Shown here: positions 1 to 5,445 of the stretch, in pieces | Layout of the letters: every line of letters starts with the position of its first letter | How positions within the stretch are numbered: the stretch's first letter is position 1 | DNA from: Succinatimonas sp. UBA6849 | Lineage (GTDB): Bacteria > Pseudomonadota > Gammaproteobacteria > Enterobacterales > Succinivibrionaceae | NCBI GenBank assembly: GCA_002449335.1 | Contig: DKDL01000082.1 | Location: 5,567 to 11,652, forward strand | DNA: 6,086 nucleotides | Direction of reading: 5' to 3' | Notes under the pieces: model-generated | What the model was told of the DNA's origin: nothing | What the model saw: only the letters and a program-made list of their open reading frames with translations | Database searches by the model: none | Made by a program: the position numbers and the translations under genes

Positions 1-459
1 TCTGTCGTAGTATGGGTAACGCTCGAACTTTAAGCCAGCTGATTTTGCAATCTGATAGTGGTTAGCCCAAGTTGGATCAGAAATCCAAATGGTGCTTGCA
101 ATGTTCTGCTGATGTAAGAAATCTGCGCCAATACGTAATGCGCCGGTACCACCTGGGCAGTGGCATGAAACAGCTCTACCACCGTCTACTAACTCAGAAC
201 CTGCACCGAAGATTAACTCACGAGCTAAACGACCATACTCAGGAAGACCTGTGATAGGTAAGTATGATTTGGTTTCTTCAGTTTCTAATAAAACTTTCTC
301 AGCTGCCTTTACGCAGTTTAGAATTACAGTCTTACCATCGTTGTTCTGATATACACCAACACCTAAATTTACCTTATCCTTGTTAGGATCTTTCTTGTAT
401 GCATCAGTTAAACCTAAGATTGGATCTGCTGGAGCAGCTTCTATACGATCAAAAAACAT
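1..459 (-). CDS. aspC: Aspartate/aromatic amino acid aminotransferase, N-terminal part (cut by window edge)
   Basis: A PLP-dependent class I aminotransferase that moves the amino group between aspartate or aromatic amino acids and 2-oxoglutarate in the cytoplasm. Only the first 153 codons are present; relatives have about 396 residues, so the catalytic lysine lies outside the window. The start MFFDRIEAAPADPILGL is nearly that of E. coli AspC (as I remember it). Visible family marks are NLGVGVY (31-37), the PLP-phosphate loop PGGTGALR (102-109), and SDPTWANH (127-134), whose W131 matches the tryptophan that stacks on the PLP ring. The ATG at 459-457 is preceded by AGGTGA at 469-464. The loop is preceded by SCHC (98-101) where AspC has a TAQT-like stretch, a small oddity. 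AspC and TyrB cannot be separated from this part alone, so the symbol is a family-level choice. The gene probably has its own promoter in the 89-base gap after the MATE gene. Confidence 0.9.
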   Translation of the reverse strand, partial: MFFDRIEAAPADPILGLTDAYKKDPNKDKVNLGVGVYQNNDGKTVILNCVKAAEKVLLETEETKSYLPITGLPEYGRLARELIFGAGSELVDGGRAVSCHCPGGTGALRIGADFLHQQNIASTIWISDPTWANHYQIAKSAGLKFERYPYYDR

Positions 460-490
460 GTTTTCACCTGTTAACAATAAAATTTGATTC

Positions 491-499
491 ACTATATCA
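491..499 (-). promoter_or_regulatory. Probable extended -10 promoter of the aminotransferase gene
   Basis: Reading the minus strand, TGATATAGT fits the extended -10 pattern TGnTATAAT with one mismatch (TATAGT at 496-491, TG at 499-498). Transcription would start near 484, giving a leader of about 25 nt that contains the AGGTGA ribosome site. No good -35 hexamer is seen, which is usual for extended -10 promoters. A 10-bp perfect palindrome, TAAGATCTTA, lies just upstream at 507-516. Confidence 0.45.
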
Positions 500-548
500 C
501 AAAAAATAAGATCTTAAATATTCTCTAAAAACGATCCAAAAGTGTGAA

Positions 549-1994
549 TTATGCTTTCAAAGCGGGCTTTTGAACCTTTTTCTTCATGTAATTTATGCGG
601 TAGTTACGCTTTGCAGCCTTGATCCAGCCTTTAGTCTTCCATCTAATCAGCATGATCACACCACGGGCACATTCATCACAGCAGAAGCCTATCCATACAC
701 CTAACAGGCCCATATGCATATAGACACCTAAGAAGGTACCGATGGTAACTGAGATACCCCACATTGAAATTACTGCCATCATTACAGGGAACTTGGTGTC
801 ACCTACTGCTCTTAATGAGTTGATAATGATGATATTTAAAATTCTTCCAACTTCCATCACTACAGATACATAGAAGATAGGTCTTGCCATTTCAAAAACT
901 CTAGGATCATCTGTAAAGATAGAAAATACAGTATTACCAAGCCAGAATGGGATGTTAATTGACAGTATTGCAGTAATTAACATACCGATTTTTACTGAAT
1001 GTAGAAGCTGCTTGTTAGCAAGGCTGAACTTCATGGCTCCGGCATAGTGTGAAACCAGAATTTCTGTACCCATACCTACTGAGATTGAGAACAGCATGAT
1101 AAGACCACACATCTGGAAGTAAATACCCTGTGTAGCTAAAGCTACAGTACCAAAGGTACCTACAATAGAGGTCATGAATAAGAACTGTAACTGCCAGGTT
1201 AAGTTCTCACCAGCTCCTGGCAGACCTACTGAGAAGATCTGGCGGAGGATCTTTTTCTTTACTACAAAGAAGAAACGAGGAACGATTCTAACTTTGGTTC
1301 TCTTTACCATTAGGTAATAGAGGAAGCCTACCGCTAAAAATCTTGAAACGACGGTGCTTACTGCTACACCATAGATACCTAATTGTGGAGCTCCAAAGTG
1401 ACCGAATAAAAGGATGTAGTTACCGATGATAATAATGATATTTCCGGCGATATTTACATACATAGGATCACGGGTACAACCGTGAGCTCTTAAGATTGCA
1501 CTGGTACAAAGGTTAATGGCTTCTGCAAAGAATGTAAATGAAATAATCATTAAGTATTCTTTGGAGGTATGAAAAATCTCCTGAGGGATGTTCATAATCT
1601 TGCAGATGAGACCTGCTCCAAAGAAACAGACCAGGACAATACATATACCCCAGACAATATTAAGTCCAAGTCCCATATGGATAACTCTGCGCACAATACT
1701 CTTATTGCCGTTACCTAAAGCCTGAGCACAGCAGACACAGACACCGATGTTCACAAAGTTAAATAAGGTAAAAGCAAGCTGAAAAGCCTGAGAACCTACA
1801 TTAAGTTCTGCTACAGCCTGCAGAGAAATCATACTTACCATGTAAATATTGATAGTCACGGTAAGAAAATGCATGGCAAGATCAATAAAGATTGGCCAGC
1901 TTAATGAGAATAAGCCATGTGTTGGGGCTGTATATCTTGAATGAGTCATTACTTCTGCTTGTGACCCATTTTTGTTGGTGTTGTTTTCATTCAT
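549..1994 (-). CDS. MATE family multidrug/metabolite efflux transporter
   Basis: An inner-membrane antiporter expected to export drugs, dyes or metabolites using a Na+ or H+ gradient; the substrate cannot be read from sequence. The protein is 481 residues with about 12 hydrophobic segments. The two-lobe MATE layout shows as an internal repeat: RAHGCTRDPMYVNIAGN (169-185) in the first half and SLRAVGDTKFPVMMAV (393-408) in the second. QALGNGN (91-97) after the second helix is also typical. The open frame could begin at an ATG at 2042, but nothing like a Shine-Dalgarno lies before it, whereas the ATG at 1994 has AAAGAAGG 8 nt upstream and a perfect TATAAT between the two ATGs. I therefore start at 1994; the longer form would be 497 residues. 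The tail after about residue 450 is rich in Lys/Arg and probably cytoplasmic. The gene stands alone between a terminator upstream and the aminotransferase promoter downstream. Confidence 0.92.
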   Translation of the reverse strand: MNENNTNKNGSQAEVMTHSRYTAPTHGLFSLSWPIFIDLAMHFLTVTINIYMVSMISLQAVAELNVGSQAFQLAFTLFNFVNIGVCVCCAQALGNGNKSIVRRVIHMGLGLNIVWGICIVLVCFFGAGLICKIMNIPQEIFHTSKEYLMIISFTFFAEAINLCTSAILRAHGCTRDPMYVNIAGNIIIIIGNYILLFGHFGAPQLGIYGVAVSTVVSRFLAVGFLYYLMVKRTKVRIVPRFFFVVKKKILRQIFSVGLPGAGENLTWQLQFLFMTSIVGTFGTVALATQGIYFQMCGLIMLFSISVGMGTEILVSHYAGAMKFSLANKQLLHSVKIGMLITAILSINIPFWLGNTVFSIFTDDPRVFEMARPIFYVSVVMEVGRILNIIIINSLRAVGDTKFPVMMAVISMWGISVTIGTFLGVYMHMGLLGVWIGFCCDECARGVIMLIRWKTKGWIKAAKRNYRINYMKKKVQKPALKA

Positions 1995-2002
1995 AAAGGT
2001 TG

Positions 2003-2010
2003 CCTTCTTT
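2003..2010 (-). promoter_or_regulatory. Ribosome binding site that sets the MATE start
   Basis: AAAGAAGG on the minus strand, with 8 nt to the ATG at 1994. The upstream alternative ATG at 2042 is preceded by CCCCCTTTTAAATTT, which has no pairing to the 16S tail. This favours the shorter protein. Confidence 0.7.
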
Positions 2011-2024
2011 GTGCATTTTGGCAA

Positions 2025-2030
2025 ATTATA
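2025..2030 (-). promoter_or_regulatory. Candidate -10 box of the MATE gene
   Basis: A perfect TATAAT on the minus strand, placed so that transcription would begin near 2018 and leave a leader of about 24 nt before the ATG at 1994. The -35 region at the right distance (CTTTTA) is poor. If this box is used, the mRNA begins downstream of the ATG at 2042, which would exclude that start. AT-rich sequence further upstream (TTGAAA near 2086, TATATA runs) offers weaker alternatives. Confidence 0.4.
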
Positions 2031-2169
2031 ATCAAAAGCCATAAATTTAAAAGGGGGTTAGACAAATATATATTTTGTTATATTTCAAGACGTTAAGAGT
2101 AGTTTTTTTGTTTTTTATAAGATTGTGCCTAAAGAGCACACTTTCAGAGGGGAATTTCTTTATAGAACT

Positions 2170-2199
2170 AAATTAAAAGGTCGGGCAAGCCCGACCTTT
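2170..2199 (-). terminator. Intrinsic terminator of the amino acid ABC importer operon
   Basis: A perfect 10-bp stem (2176-2185 with 2190-2199) of AAAGGTCGGG and its complement, closed by a four-base loop that reads CTTG on the minus strand, a notably stable tetraloop with a G-C closing pair. On the minus strand it is followed by TTTTAATTT, and it begins about 21 bases after the ATPase stop codon. The plus side has a weaker T-rich tail, and no plus-strand gene ends here. Confidence 0.9.
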
Positions 2200-2220
2200 A
2201 GTATTTTCATAGGAGACTAA

Positions 2221-2940
2221 TTATAAAATTTTAGCTAAGAACTCTTTAGTTCTCTCATGCTGAGGGTTAGTAAAGAGCTGCTCTGGAGTAGTGTCTTCTA
2301 AGATCTTACCCTGATCTACGAATAAAACTCTATCAGCTACCTGACGAGCAAATCCCATTTCGTGGGTTACGCACATCATTGTCATACCTGAATGAGCCAG
2401 ATCTTTCATTACATCCAAAACTTCATTTACCATTTCAGGATCGAGTGCTGAGGTAGGCTCATCAAAAAGCATTACCTGAGGCTCCATTGCTAAAGCTCTT
2501 GCAATTGCAACACGCTGCTGCTGACCACCTGATAACTGATCAGGATATGACTTTGCCTTGTCAGCTAAACCTACACGCTCTAAAAGCTCCATAGCTTTAG
2601 TTTCAGCCTCGTCTTTGCTCTTCTTTCTTACATTGATTGGAGCTACGGTAATGTTGTCTAGCACTGTCATATGAGGGAATAGGTTAAAGTGCTGGAACAC
2701 CATACCTACTTCAGCTCTGATATGATTAATATCAGTCTTTTTGGTAATTGTTTCCTGATTGATGGTAATGGTTCCTGAGGTTGGCACTTCAAGATAATTT
2801 ACACATCTTAAAAGTGTACTTTTACCTGAACCTGATGGACCGATTACAACTACTACTTCGCTCTTCTTTACGTGCAGATCGATACCTTTTAAAATCTGAT
2901 TACTGCCGTAACTTTTGTAGAGATCTTTTATGATAATCAT
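2221..2940 (-). CDS. glnQ: Polar amino acid ABC transporter ATP-binding protein (GlnQ-like)
   Basis: The ATPase subunit that drives uptake by the importer encoded with it, acting on the cytoplasmic face of the inner membrane. All nucleotide-binding motifs are intact: Walker A GPSGSGKS (34-41), Q-loop Q83 in MVFQHFNLFPH, signature LSGGQQQRVAIARAL (136-150), Walker B VMLFDEP (156-162), D-loop SALD (164-167) and the switch histidine H193 in VTHEMGFA. The 239-residue length and the start are close to E. coli GlnQ (240 residues). The ATG lies only 5 bases after the permease stop, and an AAAGGA inside the end of the permease gene can serve as ribosome site, so the two are probably translationally coupled. 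The symbol means closest remembered relative; substrate is set by the binding protein, and ArtP or HisP type naming would be equally defensible. Confidence 0.93.
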   Translation of the reverse strand: MIIIKDLYKSYGSNQILKGIDLHVKKSEVVVVIGPSGSGKSTLLRCVNYLEVPTSGTITINQETITKKTDINHIRAEVGMVFQHFNLFPHMTVLDNITVAPINVRKKSKDEAETKAMELLERVGLADKAKSYPDQLSGGQQQRVAIARALAMEPQVMLFDEPTSALDPEMVNEVLDVMKDLAHSGMTMMCVTHEMGFARQVADRVLFVDQGKILEDTTPEQLFTNPQHERTKEFLAKIL

Positions 2941-2945
2941 TACAG

Positions 2946-3632
2946 TTAGTGTCCTTTAGAATTGTACTTTTTCTCAAGGTATGCAACCAGACGGCTGATA
3001 GTTAGAGTCATGATCAGATAGATAATGGCTACAGCAGTCCAGATTTCGAATGATCTATAGGTTGCAGCAATAATTAACTGACCTTTTCTTGTCAATTCCT
3101 CAAAGCCGATTACAGATACCAGTGATGAATCCTTCAACATGGCTATGAACTCATTACCTAACTGAGGGATAGTACGACGGAAAGCCTGAGGGATCACAAT
3201 CTTTCTCATGGTCTGAGACCAGGTTAAACCTAAAGAACGACCTGCTTCAAACTGACCTTTGTCAATTGACTGGATACCAGCTCTAAAGATTTCTGCTACA
3301 TAAGCGCCTGAATTGATTGAGCAAGCTACAACAGCAGCGATGTAAGGCTCAATTCTTACGCCTAAAAGTGCAGGCAGAGCAAAATAGATAATAAAGATCT
3401 GAACCAGTAAAGGTGTACCACGAATGATATCTACATATACTTTTGCTGGATATTTTAAGATCTTATAGTTAGAAAGCTCAGCGATACCAACGAACAGACC
3501 GATGAGAACACCGCAAGTAACCGCTACTAAGGTAATCTCAAGAGTAACTAGCGCACCTGTTAATAGTAATTTTAAAGTACTAGTTACAAAGTCTATGTCG
3601 ATAGTCTGAAAATATTCAAGAATTGAATTCAT
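2946..3632 (-). CDS. glnP: Polar amino acid ABC transporter permease (GlnP/HisM family)
   Basis: The membrane channel subunit of the importer. The 228-residue protein has about five hydrophobic segments (near 17-50, 72-92, 96-118, 160-180 and 197-217). It carries the family motif RGTPLLVQ (71-78) and the EAA coupling loop EAGRSLGLTWSQTMRKIVIP (129-148), which docks on the ATPase. SINSGAYVAEIFRAGI (105-120) is also typical. It is the only permease in the operon, so it presumably forms a homodimer as in GlnHPQ. The frame is open back to a GTG at 3659, giving 237 residues, but that GTG sits inside a hairpin stem and has no ribosome site. The ATG at 3632 gives the usual length and N-terminus (MNSILEYFQTIDIDF), although its upstream AAGAAA is only a weak ribosome site. 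Confidence 0.92.
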   Translation of the reverse strand: MNSILEYFQTIDIDFVTSTLKLLLTGALVTLEITLVAVTCGVLIGLFVGIAELSNYKILKYPAKVYVDIIRGTPLLVQIFIIYFALPALLGVRIEPYIAAVVACSINSGAYVAEIFRAGIQSIDKGQFEAGRSLGLTWSQTMRKIVIPQAFRRTIPQLGNEFIAMLKDSSLVSVIGFEELTRKGQLIIAATYRSFEIWTAVAIIYLIMTLTISRLVAYLEKKYNSKGH

Positions 3633-3653
3633 TGTAATTTTTCTTATGTATAA

Positions 3654-3669
3654 GGGCACTTACGTGCCC
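3654..3669 (-). other. Intercistronic hairpin between binding-protein and permease genes
   Basis: A perfect 6-bp stem GGGCAC/GTGCCC whose loop reads GTAA on the transcribed minus strand, a GNRA-type tetraloop. It begins 12 bases after the stop codon of the binding-protein gene and ends 21 bases before the permease ATG. No run of T follows (TTATACATAAG), so it is unlikely to be a full terminator. By analogy with other ABC importers it could protect the upstream mRNA from 3' exonucleases so that more binding protein than permease is made; this role is inference. Confidence 0.65.
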
Positions 3670-3681
3670 AATTGTCTTCAG

Positions 3682-4416
3682 TTATTCTTTAACTAAGAAC
3701 CACTTCTCGTGGATCTTTGCAAATGTACCGTTCTCACGGATCTTCTTTAAACCGTCATTCAGTTTTTTCAGAACTTCAGGATTCTTCTTAGAAACTACAA
3801 TGCCGTAATCTTCACCGTTTGCCAGATCCTTAACTTCAACGTATGAGTCATCCTTTTTGGTCTGTAAGAAATACAGATTTACAGGTCTGTCATTTACAAC
3901 AGCTTCACAGCCCTTGTTCTTTAACTCCATGAAAGCTTCAGTTACAGTGTTGTAGGTACCAACGTTGCCTGACAGCTCTTTACCGTAGCTAGCACCAGTT
4001 GTGCCAATCTGAGCACAAAGTCTAGATTTCTTTAAAGAAGCTAAGGTAGGATATTTATCAGCATCAGCTTTTCTTACAATAGCGCTGATACCTGATTTGT
4101 AGTAAGGATCAGAGAAAGATACCTGCTTTGCACGCTCTTCTGTAATAGAAATACCTGCAATAGCACCATCTAACTGAGAGGTTAATACACCAGGAATCAA
4201 TGAATCAAAAGGCATATTTACTACCTGAACCTCAAAACCTTCAGCCTCACCAATAGCCTTGATAATATCTACATCGTAGCCAATGATGTTTGCTTTATCA
4301 TCTGTAAACTCAAATGGAGCAAAAGTAGCTTCAGTACCAAACTTTAAGGTCTCAGCGTTAGCAAATGACATTGAAGTGCATAAAGCTAATGCACCTAACA
4401 ATAAAGCCTTTTTCAT
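3682..4416 (-). CDS. Periplasmic polar amino acid-binding protein of ABC importer (SBP_bac_3)
   Basis: The solute receptor that captures an amino acid in the periplasm and delivers it to the permease. The 244-residue precursor starts MKK, has a hydrophobic core and a probable signal peptidase I site ANA|E after residue 21. Family marks are GTEATFAPFEF (27-37), GYDVDIIKAI (46-55), GISITEERAKQVSFSDPYY (88-106) with the carboxylate-binding Arg of ITEER (R95), NDRP (175-178) whose D176 should bind the alpha-amino group, and the ending ENGTFAKIHEKWF (228-240). Overall it looks GlnH-like, but side-chain pocket positions differ, so glutamine is not assured. C134 and C170 could form a disulfide. The open frame starts at an ATG at 4434, but GGGGGA lies 6 nt before the ATG at 4416, and only this start gives a clean signal peptide. 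First gene of a three-gene operon. Confidence 0.93.
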   Translation of the reverse strand: MKKALLLGALALCTSMSFANAETLKFGTEATFAPFEFTDDKANIIGYDVDIIKAIGEAEGFEVQVVNMPFDSLIPGVLTSQLDGAIAGISITEERAKQVSFSDPYYKSGISAIVRKADADKYPTLASLKKSRLCAQIGTTGASYGKELSGNVGTYNTVTEAFMELKNKGCEAVVNDRPVNLYFLQTKKDDSYVEVKDLANGEDYGIVVSKKNPEVLKKLNDGLKKIRENGTFAKIHEKWFLVKE

Positions 4417-4422
4417 AATTAT

Positions 4423-4428
4423 TCCCCC
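4423..4428 (-). promoter_or_regulatory. Ribosome binding site that sets the binding-protein start
   Basis: GGGGGA on the minus strand, 6 nt before the ATG at 4416. It lies downstream of the other in-frame ATG at 4434, which has no ribosome site of its own. The G-run is an uncommon form of Shine-Dalgarno. Confidence 0.6.
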
Positions 4429-4450
4429 AATCATAGTTTTATCTGAATTT

Positions 4451-4495
4451 ATAAAAAGTTGTGGTCAGACTTTTGTTCTGTCCTTAACTTTTTAT
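4451..4495. repeat. 45-bp inverted repeat over the promoter/leader of the ABC importer operon
   Basis: Perfect 10-bp arms ATAAAAAGTT (4451-4460) and AACTTTTTAT (4486-4495), with an inner imperfect stem: GG-T-CAGA-C (4463-4470) pairs with G-T-TCTG-T-CC (4475-4483) around a TTTT loop. On the minus strand the structure has an A-run, a moderately GC core and then CTTTTTAT, so it looks terminator-like. The right arm overlaps the predicted -10 box. It could be an operator, a leader hairpin, or a terminator for read-through from gpt. Confidence 0.6.
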
Positions 4496-4520
4496 AAAAA
4501 AACTGCATGCATTTTATCAA
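4491..4520 (-). promoter_or_regulatory. Probable sigma70-type promoter of the amino acid ABC importer operon
   Basis: On the minus strand TTGATA (4520-4515) and TATAAA (4496-4491) each match five of six consensus bases and are 18 bp apart. Transcription would start near 4484, giving a leader of about 68 nt before the ATG at 4416. The spacer holds an 8-bp palindrome, TGCATGCA (4504-4511). Just upstream, 4527-4539 is a short inverted repeat (TAGCT-ATA-AGCTA) that could bind a regulator. Confidence 0.6.
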
Positions 4521-4540
4521 ATATCTTAGCTATAAGCTAT

Positions 4541-4623
4541 TTATTGGCTAATTTATAACCGTTTTTCACAATGAAAGAACGTACGTTCTACATTAGAGCA
4601 AAACGTAAATTCAAAGCCAATAA
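4541..4623. repeat. 83-bp imperfect inverted repeat with a 14-bp perfect palindrome at its centre
   Basis: Outer arms TTATTGGCT (4541-4549) and AGCCAATAA (4615-4623) match over 9 bp. Inner matching blocks are CGTTTT (4560-4565) with AAAACG (4600-4605), AATG (4570-4573) with CATT (4591-4594), and the central palindrome AGAACGTACGTTCT (4576-4589). All blocks share one centre near 4582 to within a base, so this is a single structure with degenerate stretches rather than chance short repeats. It may be a small non-autonomous mobile element remnant, a long RNA hairpin in the gpt 3' region, or nested operators. No clear target-site duplication is visible. Confidence 0.55.
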
Positions 4624-4640
4624 GCAGAAAATAGAAAGAT

Positions 4641-4655
4641 ACTGTATTTGACAGT
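4641..4655 (-). terminator. Weak candidate terminator after gpt
   Basis: A 5-bp stem ACTGT/ACAGT with a five-base loop, starting 7 bases after the gpt stop codon and followed on the minus strand by ATCTTTCTATTTTCT. The stem is short and has little GC, so termination here would be inefficient; the larger inverted repeats downstream may do this job instead. Confidence 0.25.
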
Positions 4656-4662
4656 TTTATTA

Positions 4663-5088
4663 CTAGTCAATTTCCCAAGGCTGAATTAGCCAAGTATCTT
4701 GAGGATATTCTTTTACATAAAGGTCAGGATAATCTTTACCTTTCTCTTTTACATAAACACAAGCGAAGAATGCATCAGGATAAACCTTTTTAACATAGCG
4801 AGCGGTGTTGCCAGAGTCTGACAGGTCATCTACAAAGATAGCATCTTTAATGTCGATTACAGGCTTCTTTAATTCCTGAATCTCACCACCGATCTGATTT
4901 GCATATGAAGCTAAACAGAAAGTATCAATCTTTTTGATATTAAGCTGAGCGCTTAAGATGGTTGCTGGGAATAGACCGCCACGAGTGATGACAATGATTG
5001 ACTTAAAATTGCGACCTGTTTTTTTAATCATGTCAGCAAGTTTAATCGCATCATTTGCATATGTTTCAAAGCTAATGAATTCTTTCAT
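4663..5088 (-). CDS. gpt: Xanthine-guanine phosphoribosyltransferase
   Basis: A purine salvage enzyme that joins guanine or xanthine (and weakly hypoxanthine) to PRPP, making GMP or XMP and pyrophosphate. Type I PRTase marks are complete: pyrophosphate loop TRGGLFP (35-41), PRPP loop AIFVDDLSDSGNTA (83-96) with the acidic pair D87-D88 and D91 in the place of the catalytic Asp, and K114 in VYVKEKG where Gpt has the purine-contacting Lys. The ending YPQDTWLIQPWEID (128-141) is the base-stacking segment of E. coli Gpt and separates it from Hpt. The protein has 141 residues against about 152 in E. coli; the missing part is the tail after the QPW segment. Start ATG has AGGA (5099-5096) 7 nt upstream. 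A TATACT at 5121-5116 could be its -10. It is transcribed away from the HAD hydrolase gene, with which it shares a long divergent spacer. Confidence 0.9.
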   Translation of the reverse strand: MKEFISFETYANDAIKLADMIKKTGRNFKSIIVITRGGLFPATILSAQLNIKKIDTFCLASYANQIGGEIQELKKPVIDIKDAIFVDDLSDSGNTARYVKKVYPDAFFACVYVKEKGKDYPDLYVKEYPQDTWLIQPWEID

Positions 5089-5115
5089 AAAAATGTCCTA
5101 GAAAAATAAAGCGCT

Positions 5116-5121
5116 AGTATA
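5116..5121 (-). promoter_or_regulatory. Candidate -10 box of gpt
   Basis: TATACT on the minus strand, about 27 bases upstream of the gpt ATG, giving a start near 5109 and a leader of about 20 nt that contains the AGGA ribosome site. No recognisable -35 is found at 16-18 bp, so confidence is low. Confidence 0.35.
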
Positions 5122-5273
5122 CAACATCAGACACAAAATATAGAGTTTTTGGTCATTGTATTAGCCTAAATTTACCAAAAGATACATTGGATAAATGTGC
5201 CATTTTAATACACTTTGAGCTTTGATAACCTGTTTTACTTTTCAAAATTTGACATTAGCGCCTTGAAAATTGT

Positions 5274-5294
5274 CTAGTTCATGTGACACCTCCT
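5274..5294 (-). other. Consensus Shine-Dalgarno followed by a two-codon frame (ATG AAC TAG)
   Basis: On the minus strand AGGAGGTG (5294-5287) lies 6 nt before an ATG at 5282, an ideal ribosome site and better than that of any gene in this window. The frame is ATG AAC TAG and ends at 5274. It is about 190 bases upstream of gpt on the same strand. It may be a regulatory minigene in a gpt leader, a decayed gene start, or chance. No promoter for it could be identified. Confidence 0.35.
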
Positions 5295-5337
5295 ACTTCA
5301 AGCAATACGTTATTTTTACTCCAATAAATACACAATT

Positions 5338-5367
5338 TTGAAAAACGCATTCTTTAGCACATAAATA
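5338..5367 (+). promoter_or_regulatory. Candidate promoter of the HAD hydrolase gene
   Basis: TTGAAA (5338-5343) and TAAATA (5362-5367) are 18 bp apart on the plus strand, giving a leader of about 70 nt. A second possible -10, TAAAAT at 5401-5406, lies closer to the gene but lacks a good -35. The AT-richness of the region makes either match weak evidence. Confidence 0.3.
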
Positions 5368-5434
5368 TAGAAATTTTAAGAAAATTAAGTCAAACTCGAT
5401 TAAAATGTTTTTAGTTGTAAGTTGTCTTTGTTTT

Positions 5435-5438
5435 GGAG
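5435..5438 (+). promoter_or_regulatory. Ribosome binding site that sets the GTG start of the HAD hydrolase
   Basis: GGAG lies 7 nt before the GTG at 5446. The longer open frame would use a TTG at 5422, which lies upstream of this site and has no ribosome site itself. Confidence 0.75.
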
Positions 5439-5445
5439 AATTAAA

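Larger units (their letters stand above)
5089..5445. other. Divergent intergenic region, no convincing gene
   Basis: This 357-base AT-rich spacer separates gpt (minus) from the HAD hydrolase (plus). I find no tRNA, riboswitch or supported protein gene. It holds candidate promoters for both neighbours, a consensus ribosome site with a two-codon frame on the minus strand (5274-5294), and related short inverted repeats: TTTTCAA (5239-5245) with TTGAAAA (5263-5269), and CTTGAA (5262-5267) with TTCAAG (5297-5302). A similar TTTTGAAAA recurs at about 5336-5344. The second pair would enclose the minigene in a hairpin loop on RNA. Confidence 0.6.

Noticed and set aside
72..254. 60-codon open frame on the plus strand
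   Set aside because: It lies wholly antisense to the well-recognised aminotransferase, has no ribosome site and its protein resembles nothing I know.
4378..4416. Possible lipoprotein signal (LALC) in the binding protein
   Set aside because: The residue before Cys is Leu, which does not fit the lipobox, and a clean signal peptidase I site (ANA) follows a few residues later.
4283..4558. 91-codon open frame on the plus strand
   Set aside because: Its first half is antisense to the signal-peptide end of the binding-protein gene and the rest crosses that operon's promoter and inverted repeat; it is a shadow frame.
4577..4588. GAACGTACGTTC, which fits the GAAC-N4-GTTC SOS box of Gram-positive LexA
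   Set aside because: The proteins look gammaproteobacterial, where LexA normally sees CTG-N10-CAG, and the site is not placed over a start or promoter of a repair gene. The nearby CTG-N7-CAG at 4642-4654 has the wrong spacing.
4571..4651. 26-codon plus-strand frame giving a very basic peptide starting MKERTFYIRAKRKF
   Set aside because: No ribosome site before the ATG and it lies mostly inside the 4541-4623 inverted repeat. It might be a scrap of a transposase-like gene, but I cannot support that.
5153..5203. 16-codon minus-strand frame (MAHLSNVSFGKFRLIQ) upstream of gpt
   Set aside because: No proper ribosome site, no family resemblance and AT-rich context; chance is sufficient.
5287..5294. 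CACCTCCT on the plus strand, identical to the 16S rRNA 3' tail
   Set aside because: The match covers only the anti-Shine-Dalgarno core and the flanking bases do not continue as 16S rRNA; it is simply the complement of the minus-strand ribosome site.
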